Positions 8,681 to 17,634 are shown, counted from the first letter of the stretch. The stretch: DNA of 64,000 nt from Legionella drozanskii LLAP-1 (GCF_001467585.1 NZ_LNXY01000020.1:584732-648731), one strand, 5' to 3'. The notes: generated from the letters alone by a model not told the origin. Translations and numbers: made by a program.

Positions 8681-9526
8681 CTAATTAGGTGTAAATTCTA
8701 CTTCTTTTTCTTTTTCTTTTTCTTCATGGTCTTGAGGCTCAGCTTTTCTTGCAGGGAAAAAGAGTCGAGATTGTTGTTCTCTGAGATCGCTTATTCTTTT
8801 TTCTTTAGTTTTAATTTGGTCGTCTAAAGATTGTATGCGTCTTTTTTTAAATTCTTCAAACTCTTGTAACTGCCTAGGTGAAGGAGCGGCATAAGTAACT
8901 GCAACCATCATATAATTTCCATAGGTTATTGTACGACCCAAGGGGAGAGGTATCTGAGGTACTTTTACTCGACTATTCTGTAAGCACTGTAGCTCGCTTT
9001 CTGCGAGTTTTAAGGCGCCGATATTTATCTGATATTCACTTTGCATTGTAGATAACGCGCTAATCTGAGTTTTGAGGCTTTTTTTTATGTTATCTTTTTC
9101 TCGAGGATCTAGTTTTCGTTTAAGTGCTTTAAGTTCTATTTCTTCTTCAGTATTTTTTTTAACCCTTAGTGTTTTTAATTTTGCTTGGTCTATATTTGTG
9201 GAAAAAGTTTGTTTGACCTCGTCGGCTTGGGCGGTGAAAATTTCTTTAAGCCAATTATTTAAAGGTCTTAGAATTAACCAATCGGGAAAAAAACTGGGTA
9301 ATGATGTGGATAGATTGCCTATTTCGACTTTTGCAGCCTCCAAAACTGGGAGTAACACTTCGACTGTTTTAGAGTTTGGTAATTCCGCAGTGATGCTTAA
9401 AAAGACCGCTAGAGATTTTTTATGCCAGTTGAGGTAAAACTTGAAAAACCAAGGCAGTTCTAGTGTGTTGTCATCTATAACAAGGGGATTGCATTTTTTT
9501 TGATCGAAAGATGAGTAAAAGAGCAT
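8681..9526 (-). CDS. Coiled-coil protein with acidic C-terminus
   Basis: About 281 residues, unrecognised. The N-terminal third has hydrophobic patches (WFFKFYLNWHKKSLAVFLSI). From about residue 100 on it is charged and helical, consistent with coiled coils. The C-terminus is a Glu/Lys run (HEEKEKEKEVEF) resembling the E-block signal near the end of many Legionella Dot/Icm substrates. The ATG at 9526 is chosen over a TTG at 9556 because GGGGA precedes it at good spacing. No catalytic motif is visible. Effector candidate, low certainty. Confidence 0.6.
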   Translation of the reverse strand: MLFYSSFDQKKCNPLVIDDNTLELPWFFKFYLNWHKKSLAVFLSITAELPNSKTVEVLLPVLEAAKVEIGNLSTSLPSFFPDWLILRPLNNWLKEIFTAQADEVKQTFSTNIDQAKLKTLRVKKNTEEEIELKALKRKLDPREKDNIKKSLKTQISALSTMQSEYQINIGALKLAESELQCLQNSRVKVPQIPLPLGRTITYGNYMMVAVTYAAPSPRQLQEFEEFKKRRIQSLDDQIKTKEKRISDLREQQSRLFFPARKAEPQDHEEKEKEKEVEFTPN

Positions 9527-9731
9527 AATATTCCCCAAGGATAATAAAGTTGCCAATTGTACAAAAAATAACTCAAAAGATCAATAATGATTCTCAAGGG
9601 TTCTTATCTATTTCTTCTCCGAAGTAGGAAATTCTTCTACTAATTGAACTTCCTACGCGAAAGAAAAAAAAATGATGGGTAAATCTCAGAACCCAAACGG
9701 GGGCGGGTCTGGAATTCAAACAACGTTTTTC

Positions 9732-10865
9732 TTAGTGTAGGGTTTTTTTCTCATTCAACTTTTCCAATACAACAGCCATGGCTGTGTTTAATTGCTCTGC
9801 TAAGGTCGGGAAGCTTTGTTTAAAATACATTCCTACTTTTTCTGGATTTATGTGCTGTAAATAACACAGTTCTGCGATATCAGCTAAAAGGCATTTTGTG
9901 TCCAATTTCTTCGCTTTCGCGATTAAATTTCCTGCTTCTTCAAATTTTCCTTGCAATGTACTCACCAAGGCTAATCCTCCCCAGCCCTCAGCACCGTCTT
10001 CATAAATAGTCGCCGCTTGTTGATAGCAATTTTCTGCTTTTTCTAATTGCTCAAGAAAAAGTTGACACCAACCAAGGCTAATCCAATTATCATAAAAATC
10101 GGGGTCCAACTCAGCCGCTTTTAAATGCGCTTTCTCAGCTTGCTTTAACTTTAAACTGTGAAAATAAGTAGTCCCCAAGGCAAACCATAAACGGCTATCA
10201 TTGGGGTGGTTAGCCATCAGTTTCTTAATTTTACCCACGGCTACTTTTTCATGAGTTAAATGTAACAACAGAAGGATAACCTGGGCTTCATAATTGTCTG
10301 GATTGATTATCAAAACTTGATGCGCTGTATTCTCAGCTAGTTTTTCTTCCTCATTATCAAAATACAATTGCGCTAAAAGAGTTAAGGTTGGCTCAATAGG
10401 ACCATAGGCTTCTAATACTTTTTCCAATATTTTAATTGCCTCATCGAGTTTACCCTGCTGATGAAATAACTGAGCCATCAGAAATTCAACGTTGTAAGTT
10501 GATTCCCCCGATTTCAATAAAGGTCTCAGGATATTGATACTCTCAATGCTTTCCTGCAAAGAGTAATGACAAACTGCCAAACTATAACGAACAATTGCAG
10601 AGTCTTCAAAATGCAAAGCTTGAGTCAATGCCTCTTTTGCCTCCTTAAAATGCTGTTGGTTTAAAGCGAGAATACCTTGTAGAACAAAGCAGGCGCTTGC
10701 ATCAAATGCTTTTGCTTTGTCGAGATATTTTTGCGCCGTCGCAAAATCATTTAATACACGATAACTATTAGAAATTGAAAGTAATAAATTGATATTAGAG
10801 GGATCTTGTCGAAGAAACTCTAAGTAACGGTTTAATTGTTGTTGTATGTCATTGCTTGTATTCAT
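9732..10865 (-). CDS. TPR-repeat protein at the end of the flagellar-type operon
   Basis: About 377 residues made of tandem tetratricopeptide repeats from near the N-terminus to about residue 330, with typical W/Y-G-A-P spacing (for example LWFALGTTYFHSLKLKQAEKAH). There is no signal peptide or membrane segment, so it is cytoplasmic. The ATG at 10865 has the better ribosome site (GGATATTGAA); 10877 is the alternative. It starts 20 bp after the fliP stop and is probably co-transcribed with the flagellar-type genes. TPR proteins often act as chaperones or scaffolds in type III systems, so a cargo-chaperone or assembly role is plausible but unproven. Confidence 0.75.
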   Translation of the reverse strand: MNTSNDIQQQLNRYLEFLRQDPSNINLLLSISNSYRVLNDFATAQKYLDKAKAFDASACFVLQGILALNQQHFKEAKEALTQALHFEDSAIVRYSLAVCHYSLQESIESINILRPLLKSGESTYNVEFLMAQLFHQQGKLDEAIKILEKVLEAYGPIEPTLTLLAQLYFDNEEEKLAENTAHQVLIINPDNYEAQVILLLLHLTHEKVAVGKIKKLMANHPNDSRLWFALGTTYFHSLKLKQAEKAHLKAAELDPDFYDNWISLGWCQLFLEQLEKAENCYQQAATIYEDGAEGWGGLALVSTLQGKFEEAGNLIAKAKKLDTKCLLADIAELCYLQHINPEKVGMYFKQSFPTLAEQLNTAMAVVLEKLNEKKTLH

Positions 10866-10884
10866 TTCAATATCCATTAAATGC

Positions 10885-11625
10885 TTAGTGAAAACTTCCT
10901 ACCAAAGCTTGAATCACGATATCCCAACCATCGATTAAAACAAAGAGTAAGATTTTAATAGGAAGAGCAATTGCCATGGGGGGGAGCATCATCATTCCCA
11001 TGGTCATTAAAATGCCGGAGACAATTAAATCTACCAGCAAAAAAGGTAAAAAAATCATAAAGCCGATTTGAAAAGCAGTTTGCAATTCGCTCAGTAAAAA
11101 GGCAGGAATCAGTTGATAAAATTTAAGGTCTTGAGCTTGGGTAGGAAAAGGTTCTTTTGCTAATTGCAAAATCATTTTCATGTCTTTTTCTCTTGTTTGC
11201 TTAAGCATAAATTGTTTTAGCGGATCCTTTGCTTTATTGAGGGCGGTTTCGGTATTGATTTGATGAGTTTGATAAGGTTGATAAGCCTCCGTATAAATGA
11301 TTTTTGCCACTGGCATCATCGTAAATAAAGTAAGAAATAGCGATAAACTAATGATGACCGTGTTAGGCGGTGTTTGCTGTAATCCTAGCGCATTGCGCAG
11401 CATAGAGAGTACAACAACAATGCGAGTGAAAGAAGAAATCATAATTAAAAAACTGGGGGCGAGACTCAGTAAAGTCAACAAAGCAAACACCTGCAAAGCT
11501 GGTGAAATCGTAGCCTGATCAAAATGGAGTGGCCCAAATGAAAGCGCAGAAGAAGCATTGACCTGACCAATGAAAGCTAGCGAAATAGCTAGAATATGAG
11601 TTAATTTTTTCCAGCAAAACATCAT
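10885..11625 (-). CDS. fliP: Flagellar-type export gate protein FliP
   Basis: 246 residues with a signal-peptide-like N-terminus, then the FliP/SctR core: LLSLAPSFLIMISSFTRIVVVLSMLRNALG, and near the end MMMLPPMAIALPIKILLFVLIDGW. These are among the most conserved segments of the family. FliP pentamers with FliQ and FliR form the inner-membrane gate of the export channel. The start overlaps the fliO stop. It is the last structural gene of the 17-kb cluster. Length and motifs are normal, so the gate is probably functional. Confidence 0.92.
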   Translation of the reverse strand: MMFCWKKLTHILAISLAFIGQVNASSALSFGPLHFDQATISPALQVFALLTLLSLAPSFLIMISSFTRIVVVLSMLRNALGLQQTPPNTVIISLSLFLTLFTMMPVAKIIYTEAYQPYQTHQINTETALNKAKDPLKQFMLKQTREKDMKMILQLAKEPFPTQAQDLKFYQLIPAFLLSELQTAFQIGFMIFLPFLLVDLIVSGILMTMGMMMLPPMAIALPIKILLFVLIDGWDIVIQALVGSFH

Positions 11626-11948
11626 TCAGACTCTTTAGTTAAACAGTGTAAAGCTAAGCTTTGTTGATTATCAGTAAGCATAAATCGCTGATTCTGATAT
11701 TCGATAACATAAATCATCGTTTTAGGGCTTAAGCGTTTTTTATCAATAATTAAGCAGGAGGATGATGGTAGTAATGAACCCTGATTTTTCTTAGCTAATA
11801 CAAAAGCAATCATCGTGAGAATAACCAGAGTTAGGATATAAACCATCCAATCCTGGTTAGGCTCAAGCGTTTGTTTAAACTGGATTTTTTCGGCAAAAAC
11901 AGGACTGGAAAATAAAGCCATCGTCAAAAAAAATCGCTTTTTAATCAT
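11622..11948 (-). CDS. fliO: FliO-like export-gate assembly protein
   Basis: About 108 residues: a cleavable-looking N-terminal hydrophobic stretch (FFLTMALFSSPVFA), then one membrane helix (WMVYILTLVILTMIAFVLA) and a small basic cytoplasmic domain. Sequence conservation in FliO is always poor. The call rests on topology, length and its position between fliN and fliP. The ATG at 11948 overlaps the fliN stop (ATGA) and is preceded by GAGG, so the longer frame from 11981 is not used. Confidence 0.75.
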   Translation of the reverse strand: MIKKRFFLTMALFSSPVFAEKIQFKQTLEPNQDWMVYILTLVILTMIAFVLAKKNQGSLLPSSSCLIIDKKRLSPKTMIYVIEYQNQRFMLTDNQQSLALHCLTKESE

Positions 11949-12250
11949 GAAGAAACCTCGGTAATATGCAGCGCAAAACAATCGTCAACACTCATCAACT
12001 CTCCCCGGGCTATCACTTGATTGTTAAGCAGGATATCAATGGGTTCATGGGTTTTTTGATCCAAAGATAAAAGTTGGCCTTCTTTCAGCTGACGCAACTC
12101 GGCAATCGTCAGGCTGATGTTGCCTAAACGCACTTGGCATTCAACTTCTACTGAGCCCACAAGAGCTAGATAATTTTCATTAATGAGTAATTTACCGTCC
12201 GTTTGAGATTCCAATTCGGGTAATACTATTTTTTTTACAGTGATACTCAT
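11945..12250 (-). CDS. fliN: FliN C-ring / sorting-platform protein
   Basis: 101 residues that are essentially one SpoA (FliMN_C) domain: VECQVRLGNISLTIAELRQLKEGQLLSLD, then INNQVIARGE-like and a VDDCFALHITEV end. FliN docks the ATPase complex to the base of the export machine. It overlaps fliM by 4 bp and fliO by 4 bp. It is shorter than many FliN (about 125-150) because the variable N-terminus is reduced, a shape closer to the SpoA-only proteins of virulence type III systems. Confidence 0.85.
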   Translation of the reverse strand: MSITVKKIVLPELESQTDGKLLINENYLALVGSVEVECQVRLGNISLTIAELRQLKEGQLLSLDQKTHEPIDILLNNQVIARGELMSVDDCFALHITEVSS

Positions 12251-12954
12251 GATGACCTCGTTAGTTGTATCGTTTTATGTTGCCCGACGATTCCTTCGCA
12301 CAGGGTGTGTTGTCGATATTGAATTTCTAAGGGTTTATTCAGACTGTGGTCGGTTTTAATGACATCGCCAACTTGCAGACTCAAAAGTTTTTCAACATTG
12401 AGACGAAGCGGTTCAAGTTGGACGGTTAAACACAGTTTTTTTGTCGCTAAAACCTCATCAAGACAACTAAGCGGTTTTGCCGAATGTTTTGTTTGCGGCA
12501 AATGAGCGAGTACCCACGCTGGGTGAAGATAAAGATTAAACTCATTTTCATTAGCAAAAACGATATTCAGACAAGCGGAACCAGGATAAATCCATTCGCT
12601 GTAGCTCGTTGAATTAGATCTTAACTCTAAGGAATCAACTACAAAAAATTGCTTTAATAACTGCATAAAAATTTCATTACAGGCTTCATTAAAACAATCG
12701 TCACTGACTGCAAAAAGATTTTTTTTCAGGACCGACAAATAAGAGCTATCAACTAAAGCGACAGGCTTATGTTCATGCACGAGCAATTGCAACTCAACAC
12801 AATGGTTAATTGCTGAAGTACGATTGACAGAGAGTTTGAGATTTTCAGTCGCGTATATTTCATTCCAGGCATCTAATTTTTCACTAAAATTTTGCTGAAA
12901 ATAATTAAGTTCATTGTGACTAATCATCCGATAGGGTTTTGGATTGACTTTCAT
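12247..12954 (-). CDS. fliM: Short FliM/SctQ-like protein lacking the CheY-binding end
   Basis: 235 residues, about 100 fewer than ordinary FliM. The C-terminal SpoA domain is visible at about 155-232 (LTVQLEPLRLNVEKLLSLQVGDVIKTD). The N-terminus has no LSQ-EIDALL motif, the segment that binds phospho-CheY, and I find no GGxG motif of the FliG-binding middle domain. Position between flgE and fliN and the 4-bp overlaps support the assignment. It should hold FliN and the ATPase complex but is unlikely to support direction switching. In architecture it resembles SctQ of injectisomes. Confidence 0.75.
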   Translation of the reverse strand: MKVNPKPYRMISHNELNYFQQNFSEKLDAWNEIYATENLKLSVNRTSAINHCVELQLLVHEHKPVALVDSSYLSVLKKNLFAVSDDCFNEACNEIFMQLLKQFFVVDSLELRSNSTSYSEWIYPGSACLNIVFANENEFNLYLHPAWVLAHLPQTKHSAKPLSCLDEVLATKKLCLTVQLEPLRLNVEKLLSLQVGDVIKTDHSLNKPLEIQYRQHTLCEGIVGQHKTIQLTRSS

Positions 12955-14306
12955 TTTTTATATAACTCTTCCAATAGTTGTTTATCAATTTCCATAATCT
13001 GAGAACAGGCTTGAAACATCCGTTGTAGTACGACAATGTTGGCAAATTCAGTGGTCGAATCCACATTGGAGGATTCAATTTTTTGAGCTTGCATACTGCC
13101 AAATCCATCTTTATTCGCACGACCAATTTGTAGACCCTGATCCCCTTTGGCGCGAAAGGAATTATCGCTAACAGCCACTAAACTATGTTCAGGATCATCA
13201 AATTTAGCTAAGGCAATATAGACTCCCAGGATAGATTGTTCGTTATCATATTGATAAGAAATTTGACCGTTTTCATCAAAGGAAAAATTAATTTGCTTAC
13301 CTGCTTTATAGCCATCTTGTTTAGAAATGGTAATGGTTGCAGTTGTCGTAGTAGTTGTCGTTGGAAATGAATTAGTTAGATCTTCTTTTTTTAAGCGAAT
13401 CGATTTATCTGCGTCAGTTAAATAATTCCCGATGTTAAAGCTAATTAATTGATTATTTGGTAATTGGAGATTGAATTTATCGTGTCCTTCTGCGCCTGCA
13501 AGAGTCAATTCATCAAACTTCAAAGTTTGTGGAATAAAATTAAGAAAAACTCCGTCATAACTAACTTGGATTAACTCCCATACGAAACCATCCTTAGTGT
13601 TTTTGGAGATTGTGGAGCTATCTGGATTTGAGATAGAGGGAGTATTTGTGTTCGCAGAGGAAGTATTTGAGTTGTTAGAAGGATTATTCATTGGGCCTAT
13701 GGGTTTAAATTCGAACTTTATTGTGTGTTCTTTTCCTTGTTCATCGTAAATATTTGCCATAGTGAATTGAATATTTTCATAATCGCTTTTGAATGGCTCA
13801 TTAGTAATCGTACCGGGGCCCTGTTTTTTCTGAGGTATAAATTCACCCGCTAAATCAACAGTTCGAGTTGCTTTCCCAGCATGGGTTTTGTTAACAAATT
13901 TCCGTACAGGAACTAAAGCGCCATGCTCGCTGTATCCTTGCACCAAACCACCACTATGTCGATCAACCAATAGATCTTGCTCATTAAAATAGAATTCACC
14001 ATTGCGCGTATACATCAGCTCGCCATTTTTAAGCCTCACAATGAAAAAGCCATCTCCAATAACAGCTAAATCAGTCGGATTATTCGTTCCTAAATAATTA
14101 CCCGCACTGAAGTTTGTACTGGTTCCTGCGATGGTGACGCCAGATCCTAAATGACCCTGATTTTTTTCACCACCAAGTGAAGAATAAAAAACGTCGCTTC
14201 GTTTAAAACCCGGACTTTGCAGATTAGTAATATTATGAGAGGTATTTTGTAATCCATAGCTTGCGGCAAGTAGGCCCGTTAAACTGGTGTAATAAGTATT
14301 ACTCAT
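12951..14306 (-). CDS. flgE: Hook protein FlgE
   Basis: 451 residues. The N-terminus has the rod/hook signature (LTGLLAASYGLQNTSHNITNLQSPGFKR form), then the IGDGFFIV and YTRNGEF motifs, and the C-terminal helix (SSNVDSTTEFANIVVLQRMFQA) typical of FlgE/F/G. It directly follows flgD, the hook-cap gene, which fits FlgE. Two low-complexity stretches interrupt the exposed domains: an Asn/Ser/Thr-rich run at about 206-236 and a Thr run at 316-322. Surface variation of this kind is common in hook proteins. The stop overlaps the fliM start. Confidence 0.85.
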   Translation of the reverse strand: MSNTYYTSLTGLLAASYGLQNTSHNITNLQSPGFKRSDVFYSSLGGEKNQGHLGSGVTIAGTSTNFSAGNYLGTNNPTDLAVIGDGFFIVRLKNGELMYTRNGEFYFNEQDLLVDRHSGGLVQGYSEHGALVPVRKFVNKTHAGKATRTVDLAGEFIPQKKQGPGTITNEPFKSDYENIQFTMANIYDEQGKEHTIKFEFKPIGPMNNPSNNSNTSSANTNTPSISNPDSSTISKNTKDGFVWELIQVSYDGVFLNFIPQTLKFDELTLAGAEGHDKFNLQLPNNQLISFNIGNYLTDADKSIRLKKEDLTNSFPTTTTTTTATITISKQDGYKAGKQINFSFDENGQISYQYDNEQSILGVYIALAKFDDPEHSLVAVSDNSFRAKGDQGLQIGRANKDGFGSMQAQKIESSNVDSTTEFANIVVLQRMFQACSQIMEIDKQLLEELYKK

Positions 14307-14705
14307 TTAAATTCCTTTTGAACTTGGGTTCCAGGTTGAGCTGATATCGGTTAATAGCACACGCGGATTTTCACCACTATTCACTAAGACATGAATGATG
14401 GGCAGATTATTGGGAGATAATTCCACTTTGCTGACAATCCCCTCTTGTTCACTGCCGGTGATCGTTACTTTTTTACCTAAAAGCATTAAACCATTATTGT
14501 CACTCATCCAATGTTTTAGCTCTGCTAAGGCTTGATTAGTTTGTTGAGCTTCCTGCAAAGAAGAGATTTGCGCCATTTGGGCCATAAATTCCTTATTATC
14601 GACCGGTTTTAGCGGATCTTGATAACTAAGTTCCTGCATAAATAATTTTAAATAATCGGCCTGAGAAACACCCATTTCTTGCGTTGGATTAATTGCATCG
14701 CTCAT
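14307..14705 (-). CDS. flgD: Hook-cap protein FlgD (short)
   Basis: 132 residues. The family N-terminus is clear (DYLKLFMQELSYQDPLKPVDN, then EFMAQMAQISSLQE). A brief C-terminal part follows with GKKVTITG. Typical FlgD is 220-235 residues with Ig-like and Tudor-like domains; this copy keeps the export and hook-core N-terminus and only a stub of the cap domain. It directly abuts flgE. It should still scaffold hook assembly, but the reduction is notable. Confidence 0.85.
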   Translation of the reverse strand: MSDAINPTQEMGVSQADYLKLFMQELSYQDPLKPVDNKEFMAQMAQISSLQEAQQTNQALAELKHWMSDNNGLMLLGKKVTITGSEQEGIVSKVELSPNNLPIIHVLVNSGENPRVLLTDISSTWNPSSKGI

Positions 14706-15292
14706 TGTTTTACTCCATTAATAATAAGTTGTTGCAAGCGGACTCCTTTGTTGACCAGCCATTGCTTAATTAATTGCCTTAATTCCTTGGTTTGCTGATT
14801 GTCTAGTTGACTGGTATTAATGCTTAATTCAGCTTGGTTATTGAGAATAAATAATTGATAATTTTTAAGGTTTGAGTTTTCCTGTGTTGCAGTAACTTGC
14901 TTTGGTAGTGAGCGCTTGGCTGAAGTTAAAGAAGGGGATAGATCCTTGAGTGCCGGTTGAAAATTGGAGACTGGATTTTCTAGCAATTGCTGAGATGCTT
15001 GTCGATAAACTTCATTAGCTAAAGTCTCTATTGTGATGATCTGAGTAGCTAATTCAGTGGGATTGCTAGCTTCTTTTTTGACTTCCCGCATAGCTAAAGA
15101 AGAGTCCGAGTCGACCTGAGTGGGTAAATCAGTTTGCGCTGAACTGGAATCCAGTTCCTTTTTATTTCCTCGGATAAAATCCTGGAAACTGAGTGCTGAA
15201 TCTTCCAATTGTTGCTGATTTTTCCAATAGTATTCATCATTGGTTTGTAGCGATTTCTTAAAATAAATAGGGGGTTGGTCTTGAATTTTCAT
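14702..15292 (-). CDS. FliK-like hook-length control protein (by position)
   Basis: About 196 residues with a polar, Gln/Ser-rich N-terminal two-thirds and a compact C-terminal region (LSINTSQLDNQQTKELRQLIKQWL) that resembles the end of FliK substrate-specificity domains. It sits between fliJ and flgD, the usual fliK place. The ATG at 15292 overlaps the fliJ stop and has GGAAGGAG upstream, so the 27-bp longer frame is dropped. It is much shorter than most FliK (about 400). If this is FliK, it would act as a short ruler or only as a specificity switch. Confidence 0.55.
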   Translation of the reverse strand: MKIQDQPPIYFKKSLQTNDEYYWKNQQQLEDSALSFQDFIRGNKKELDSSSAQTDLPTQVDSDSSLAMREVKKEASNPTELATQIITIETLANEVYRQASQQLLENPVSNFQPALKDLSPSLTSAKRSLPKQVTATQENSNLKNYQLFILNNQAELSINTSQLDNQQTKELRQLIKQWLVNKGVRLQQLIINGVKQ

Positions 15293-15705
15293 GCTGGCTC
15301 CTTCCGTTGTAAAACCCATTCGTCATTTGCATTTTGCTGGATTAAAATATCATTTCTGAGCGTTTTTTCTTGCTGTTTATCTTGATATCGCTCAAGCATT
15401 TTTAATTCGCTATGTAAGCGAATTTTTTGTTCTTTTAATTGATTATGTTGTACTTCTAATTCTTTCATTTTCAGATTTAAATGCTCATGCTCCTGTTGTT
15501 TATGCATTATAAAGTTAAGGCGTGCAATTTCCTGTTCAGGCTGAATAATTGCTGGTGTAGCACAGGCTTTTTCTATTTGTTCTAGCAGCTCAGCATAGGC
15601 TTGTTTTAGGGTTGCCTGCTCATCATTGATAGTCTGCAAAAATTGACTGACTTCATTGAGTTGCCAGCTGAGCTTATTCATCAGCGCGATTAAAGTTTTA
15701 TTCAT
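15289..15705 (-). CDS. fliJ: FliJ-like export ATPase stalk
   Basis: 138 residues, nearly all charged and Gln/Leu-rich coiled coil (heptads from about 15 to 120), the form of FliJ/SctO. In the family FliJ inserts into the FliI hexamer like the gamma stalk of F1-ATPase and couples it to FlhA. Sequence identity across FliJ is low, so the call relies on length, coiled coil and position directly after fliI with a 4-bp overlap. Confidence 0.75.
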   Translation of the reverse strand: MNKTLIALMNKLSWQLNEVSQFLQTINDEQATLKQAYAELLEQIEKACATPAIIQPEQEIARLNFIMHKQQEHEHLNLKMKELEVQHNQLKEQKIRLHSELKMLERYQDKQQEKTLRNDILIQQNANDEWVLQRKEPA

Positions 15706-16988
15706 TGCAAAATCTCGGAAAATCGTTGTAATAAGTCTGCAAAAGCTAAAATTTCTGTCTGCACGAGAAGTTGATTAATCGCGTCAATTCGCTCAAGTGC
15801 CTCATCAAGTTTCAGATTATTGCCGGGCTTGTAAGCACCGATTTCAATCAGGTCTTTATTTTGTTGATAAAGACTGAGGATGGACACAATTTTAGAGACA
15901 AGAATCTGTTCTTTGGGTTTTAATAATTGCCTCGTAAGCCGCGAGGTACTTTGCAATACATCGATGGCTGGATAATGTCTTCGCTGAGCTAATTCGCGAG
16001 TCAGCACAATATGGCCATCCAAAAGCGCCCGCATGTTGTCGGCAACTGGTTCGTTGAAATCATCCCCTTCTACAAGCACGGTGTAGAGGGCAGTAATACT
16101 ACCTTGCCCGATGAAATTACCCGCTCGCTCCACAATATGGGGTAAAAGTGAAAACACGGTGGGAGTATAGCCGCGAGCAGTAGGGGGTTCACCTAAGCTG
16201 AGGCTAATCTCTCGTTGTGCCATCGCCAAGCGTGTGATGGAGTCCATCAAAAGCATGACATCTTTGCCCTGGCTGCAAAAATACTCGGCGATGGCAGTTG
16301 CCGCAAACACCGCTTGTTTGCGCACTAGCGCCGGCTCATCACTGCAAGCCACTACGACGACAGATTTTTTTAAACTCTCGGCATCAAGATGTTCATGAAT
16401 AAAATCATTGACTTCTCGACCGCGCTCTCCGATGAGAGCAATAACATTAATATCACTCGTAATTTGTTTAGTAATGTTGCCCAGCAAGACGGATTTACCG
16501 ACACCGCTACCCGCAAAAAGTCCTATGCGTTGCCCTTTGCCCAGTGGCAATAACCCATCAATAGCTGGTATACCCGTGAATAGCCGCTCTTTAATGGGCT
16601 CTCGTTGCAGAGGATTTATTTTCGATTTATGCAGGGGCACTTGAGTCGAATATTGGATTTCACCGAGATTATCCAAGGGTTGTACGAAGGCATCGACAAT
16701 TCGCCCTAAAATTGCTTCCCCAGCAGGAATAATTATGGAATGACCTGTCGCACGCACTTTAAAACCCATCGAAATTTTATGAGTAGAGAAGGGCATTAAA
16801 AACACTTTCGCTTTGTCAAAGCCCACCACTTCGGCTTGCATCACCACTTGCAATTGGCTATCGATGATCTCGCATAACTCACCCACAAAAGCTTGTGGCG
16901 GACCGTTGGCTACTAATTTCAAACCAAGGGATTGTTCGATTTCACCGACTCGCTCGACGGGTTGGAGAGAGTGAAGCCAATTAACCAT
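15702..16988 (-). CDS. fliI: Flagellar-type export ATPase FliI
   Basis: 428 residues, full family length. Walker A at about 160-166 (GSGVGKS within GLFAGSGVGKSVLLG), the IGERGREV catalytic-glutamate segment, Walker B in VMLLMDSITR, and the signature GEPPTARGYTPTVFSLLP are all present. FliI hexamers energise unfolding and delivery of export substrates. It overlaps fliH upstream and fliJ downstream. Every catalytic motif is intact, which argues that the whole cluster is under selection for export. Confidence 0.95.
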   Translation of the reverse strand: MVNWLHSLQPVERVGEIEQSLGLKLVANGPPQAFVGELCEIIDSQLQVVMQAEVVGFDKAKVFLMPFSTHKISMGFKVRATGHSIIIPAGEAILGRIVDAFVQPLDNLGEIQYSTQVPLHKSKINPLQREPIKERLFTGIPAIDGLLPLGKGQRIGLFAGSGVGKSVLLGNITKQITSDINVIALIGERGREVNDFIHEHLDAESLKKSVVVVACSDEPALVRKQAVFAATAIAEYFCSQGKDVMLLMDSITRLAMAQREISLSLGEPPTARGYTPTVFSLLPHIVERAGNFIGQGSITALYTVLVEGDDFNEPVADNMRALLDGHIVLTRELAQRRHYPAIDVLQSTSRLTRQLLKPKEQILVSKIVSILSLYQQNKDLIEIGAYKPGNNLKLDEALERIDAINQLLVQTEILAFADLLQRFSEILQ

Positions 16989-17634
16989 GGTTATGCCTCT
17001 TTTTAATCTGCAATAAAGCCTGTTTTAAACCATCAATTTGCCGCTCAATACTTGCATCAAAAATGCCGTGTTCAGTTTTAATGCGACATCCGCCCAAGCT
17101 TAGGCTTTCATCTGCCGTAATGCGTAAATCTTTGCATTGACTAAAATCAATCGCTAATTCGCCTTTTTGTAACAAGGTTAAATCTTGTGGATTTAAAACA
17201 AGTGTAATGGCTTGCTTATCATTGAGATGATTGAGTGTGGCCGAAATTTGCTGGGCGATTGCTTCTTTGTTTTGCTGTTGATGAATAAAAAATTGCTGGG
17301 TAATGGCCAAGACAATATCGGCGATCTCCGTTTTTAATTCCCGACGACTTTTATTGAGAGCGGCAGGAATTGTTTGCAGTAAAGGCTTGAGTTGCTCGAC
17401 TAACTCGTTAACTTGATTGGTCGCCTGTTGCTCAGCTTTAACAAGACCGTCTGCCATTCCTTGGGCAAAACCAATTTGATAACCCTGTTCCCGCGCTATT
17501 TCCTGCAATTGATTGGCTTCTTCGGAGTAAGACTCGTTGGGTAACACAATTTCCTCTAGTTGAGTGTCTTGCTTGCTAATTCCTAAATAATAATATTCTT
17601 CACTGAACGTGATGTGTTTGAGAATCTCAGCCAT
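16981..17634 (-). CDS. fliH: FliH-like ATPase regulator
   Basis: About 217 residues: a short N-terminal tail, a helical Gln/Glu-rich middle with GYQIGFAQGMADGLVKAEQQA (the Gly-spaced helix typical of FliH/SctL), and a globular C-terminus with ADESLSLGGCRIKTEHG, the conserved FliH end motif. FliH dimers bind FliI and tether it to FliN. The ATG at 17634 is chosen because GGAGA precedes it and it overlaps the upstream gene by 8 bp; the longest frame starts at 17658. Confidence 0.88.
   Translation of the reverse strand: MAEILKHITFSEEYYYLGISKQDTQLEEIVLPNESYSEEANQLQEIAREQGYQIGFAQGMADGLVKAEQQATNQVNELVEQLKPLLQTIPAALNKSRRELKTEIADIVLAITQQFFIHQQQNKEAIAQQISATLNHLNDKQAITLVLNPQDLTLLQKGELAIDFSQCKDLRITADESLSLGGCRIKTEHGIFDASIERQIDGLKQALLQIKKRHNHG

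Noticed and set aside
8561-8827. Plus-strand frame with a poly-Phe run
   Set aside because: It is the antisense of the Glu/Lys-rich end of the coiled-coil gene and crosses the palindrome; no ribosome site.
13322-13370. Short repeats in flgE as a possible CRISPR-like array
   Set aside because: They are Thr codons inside an open hook-protein frame; there are no spaced direct repeats and no cas genes anywhere in the window.
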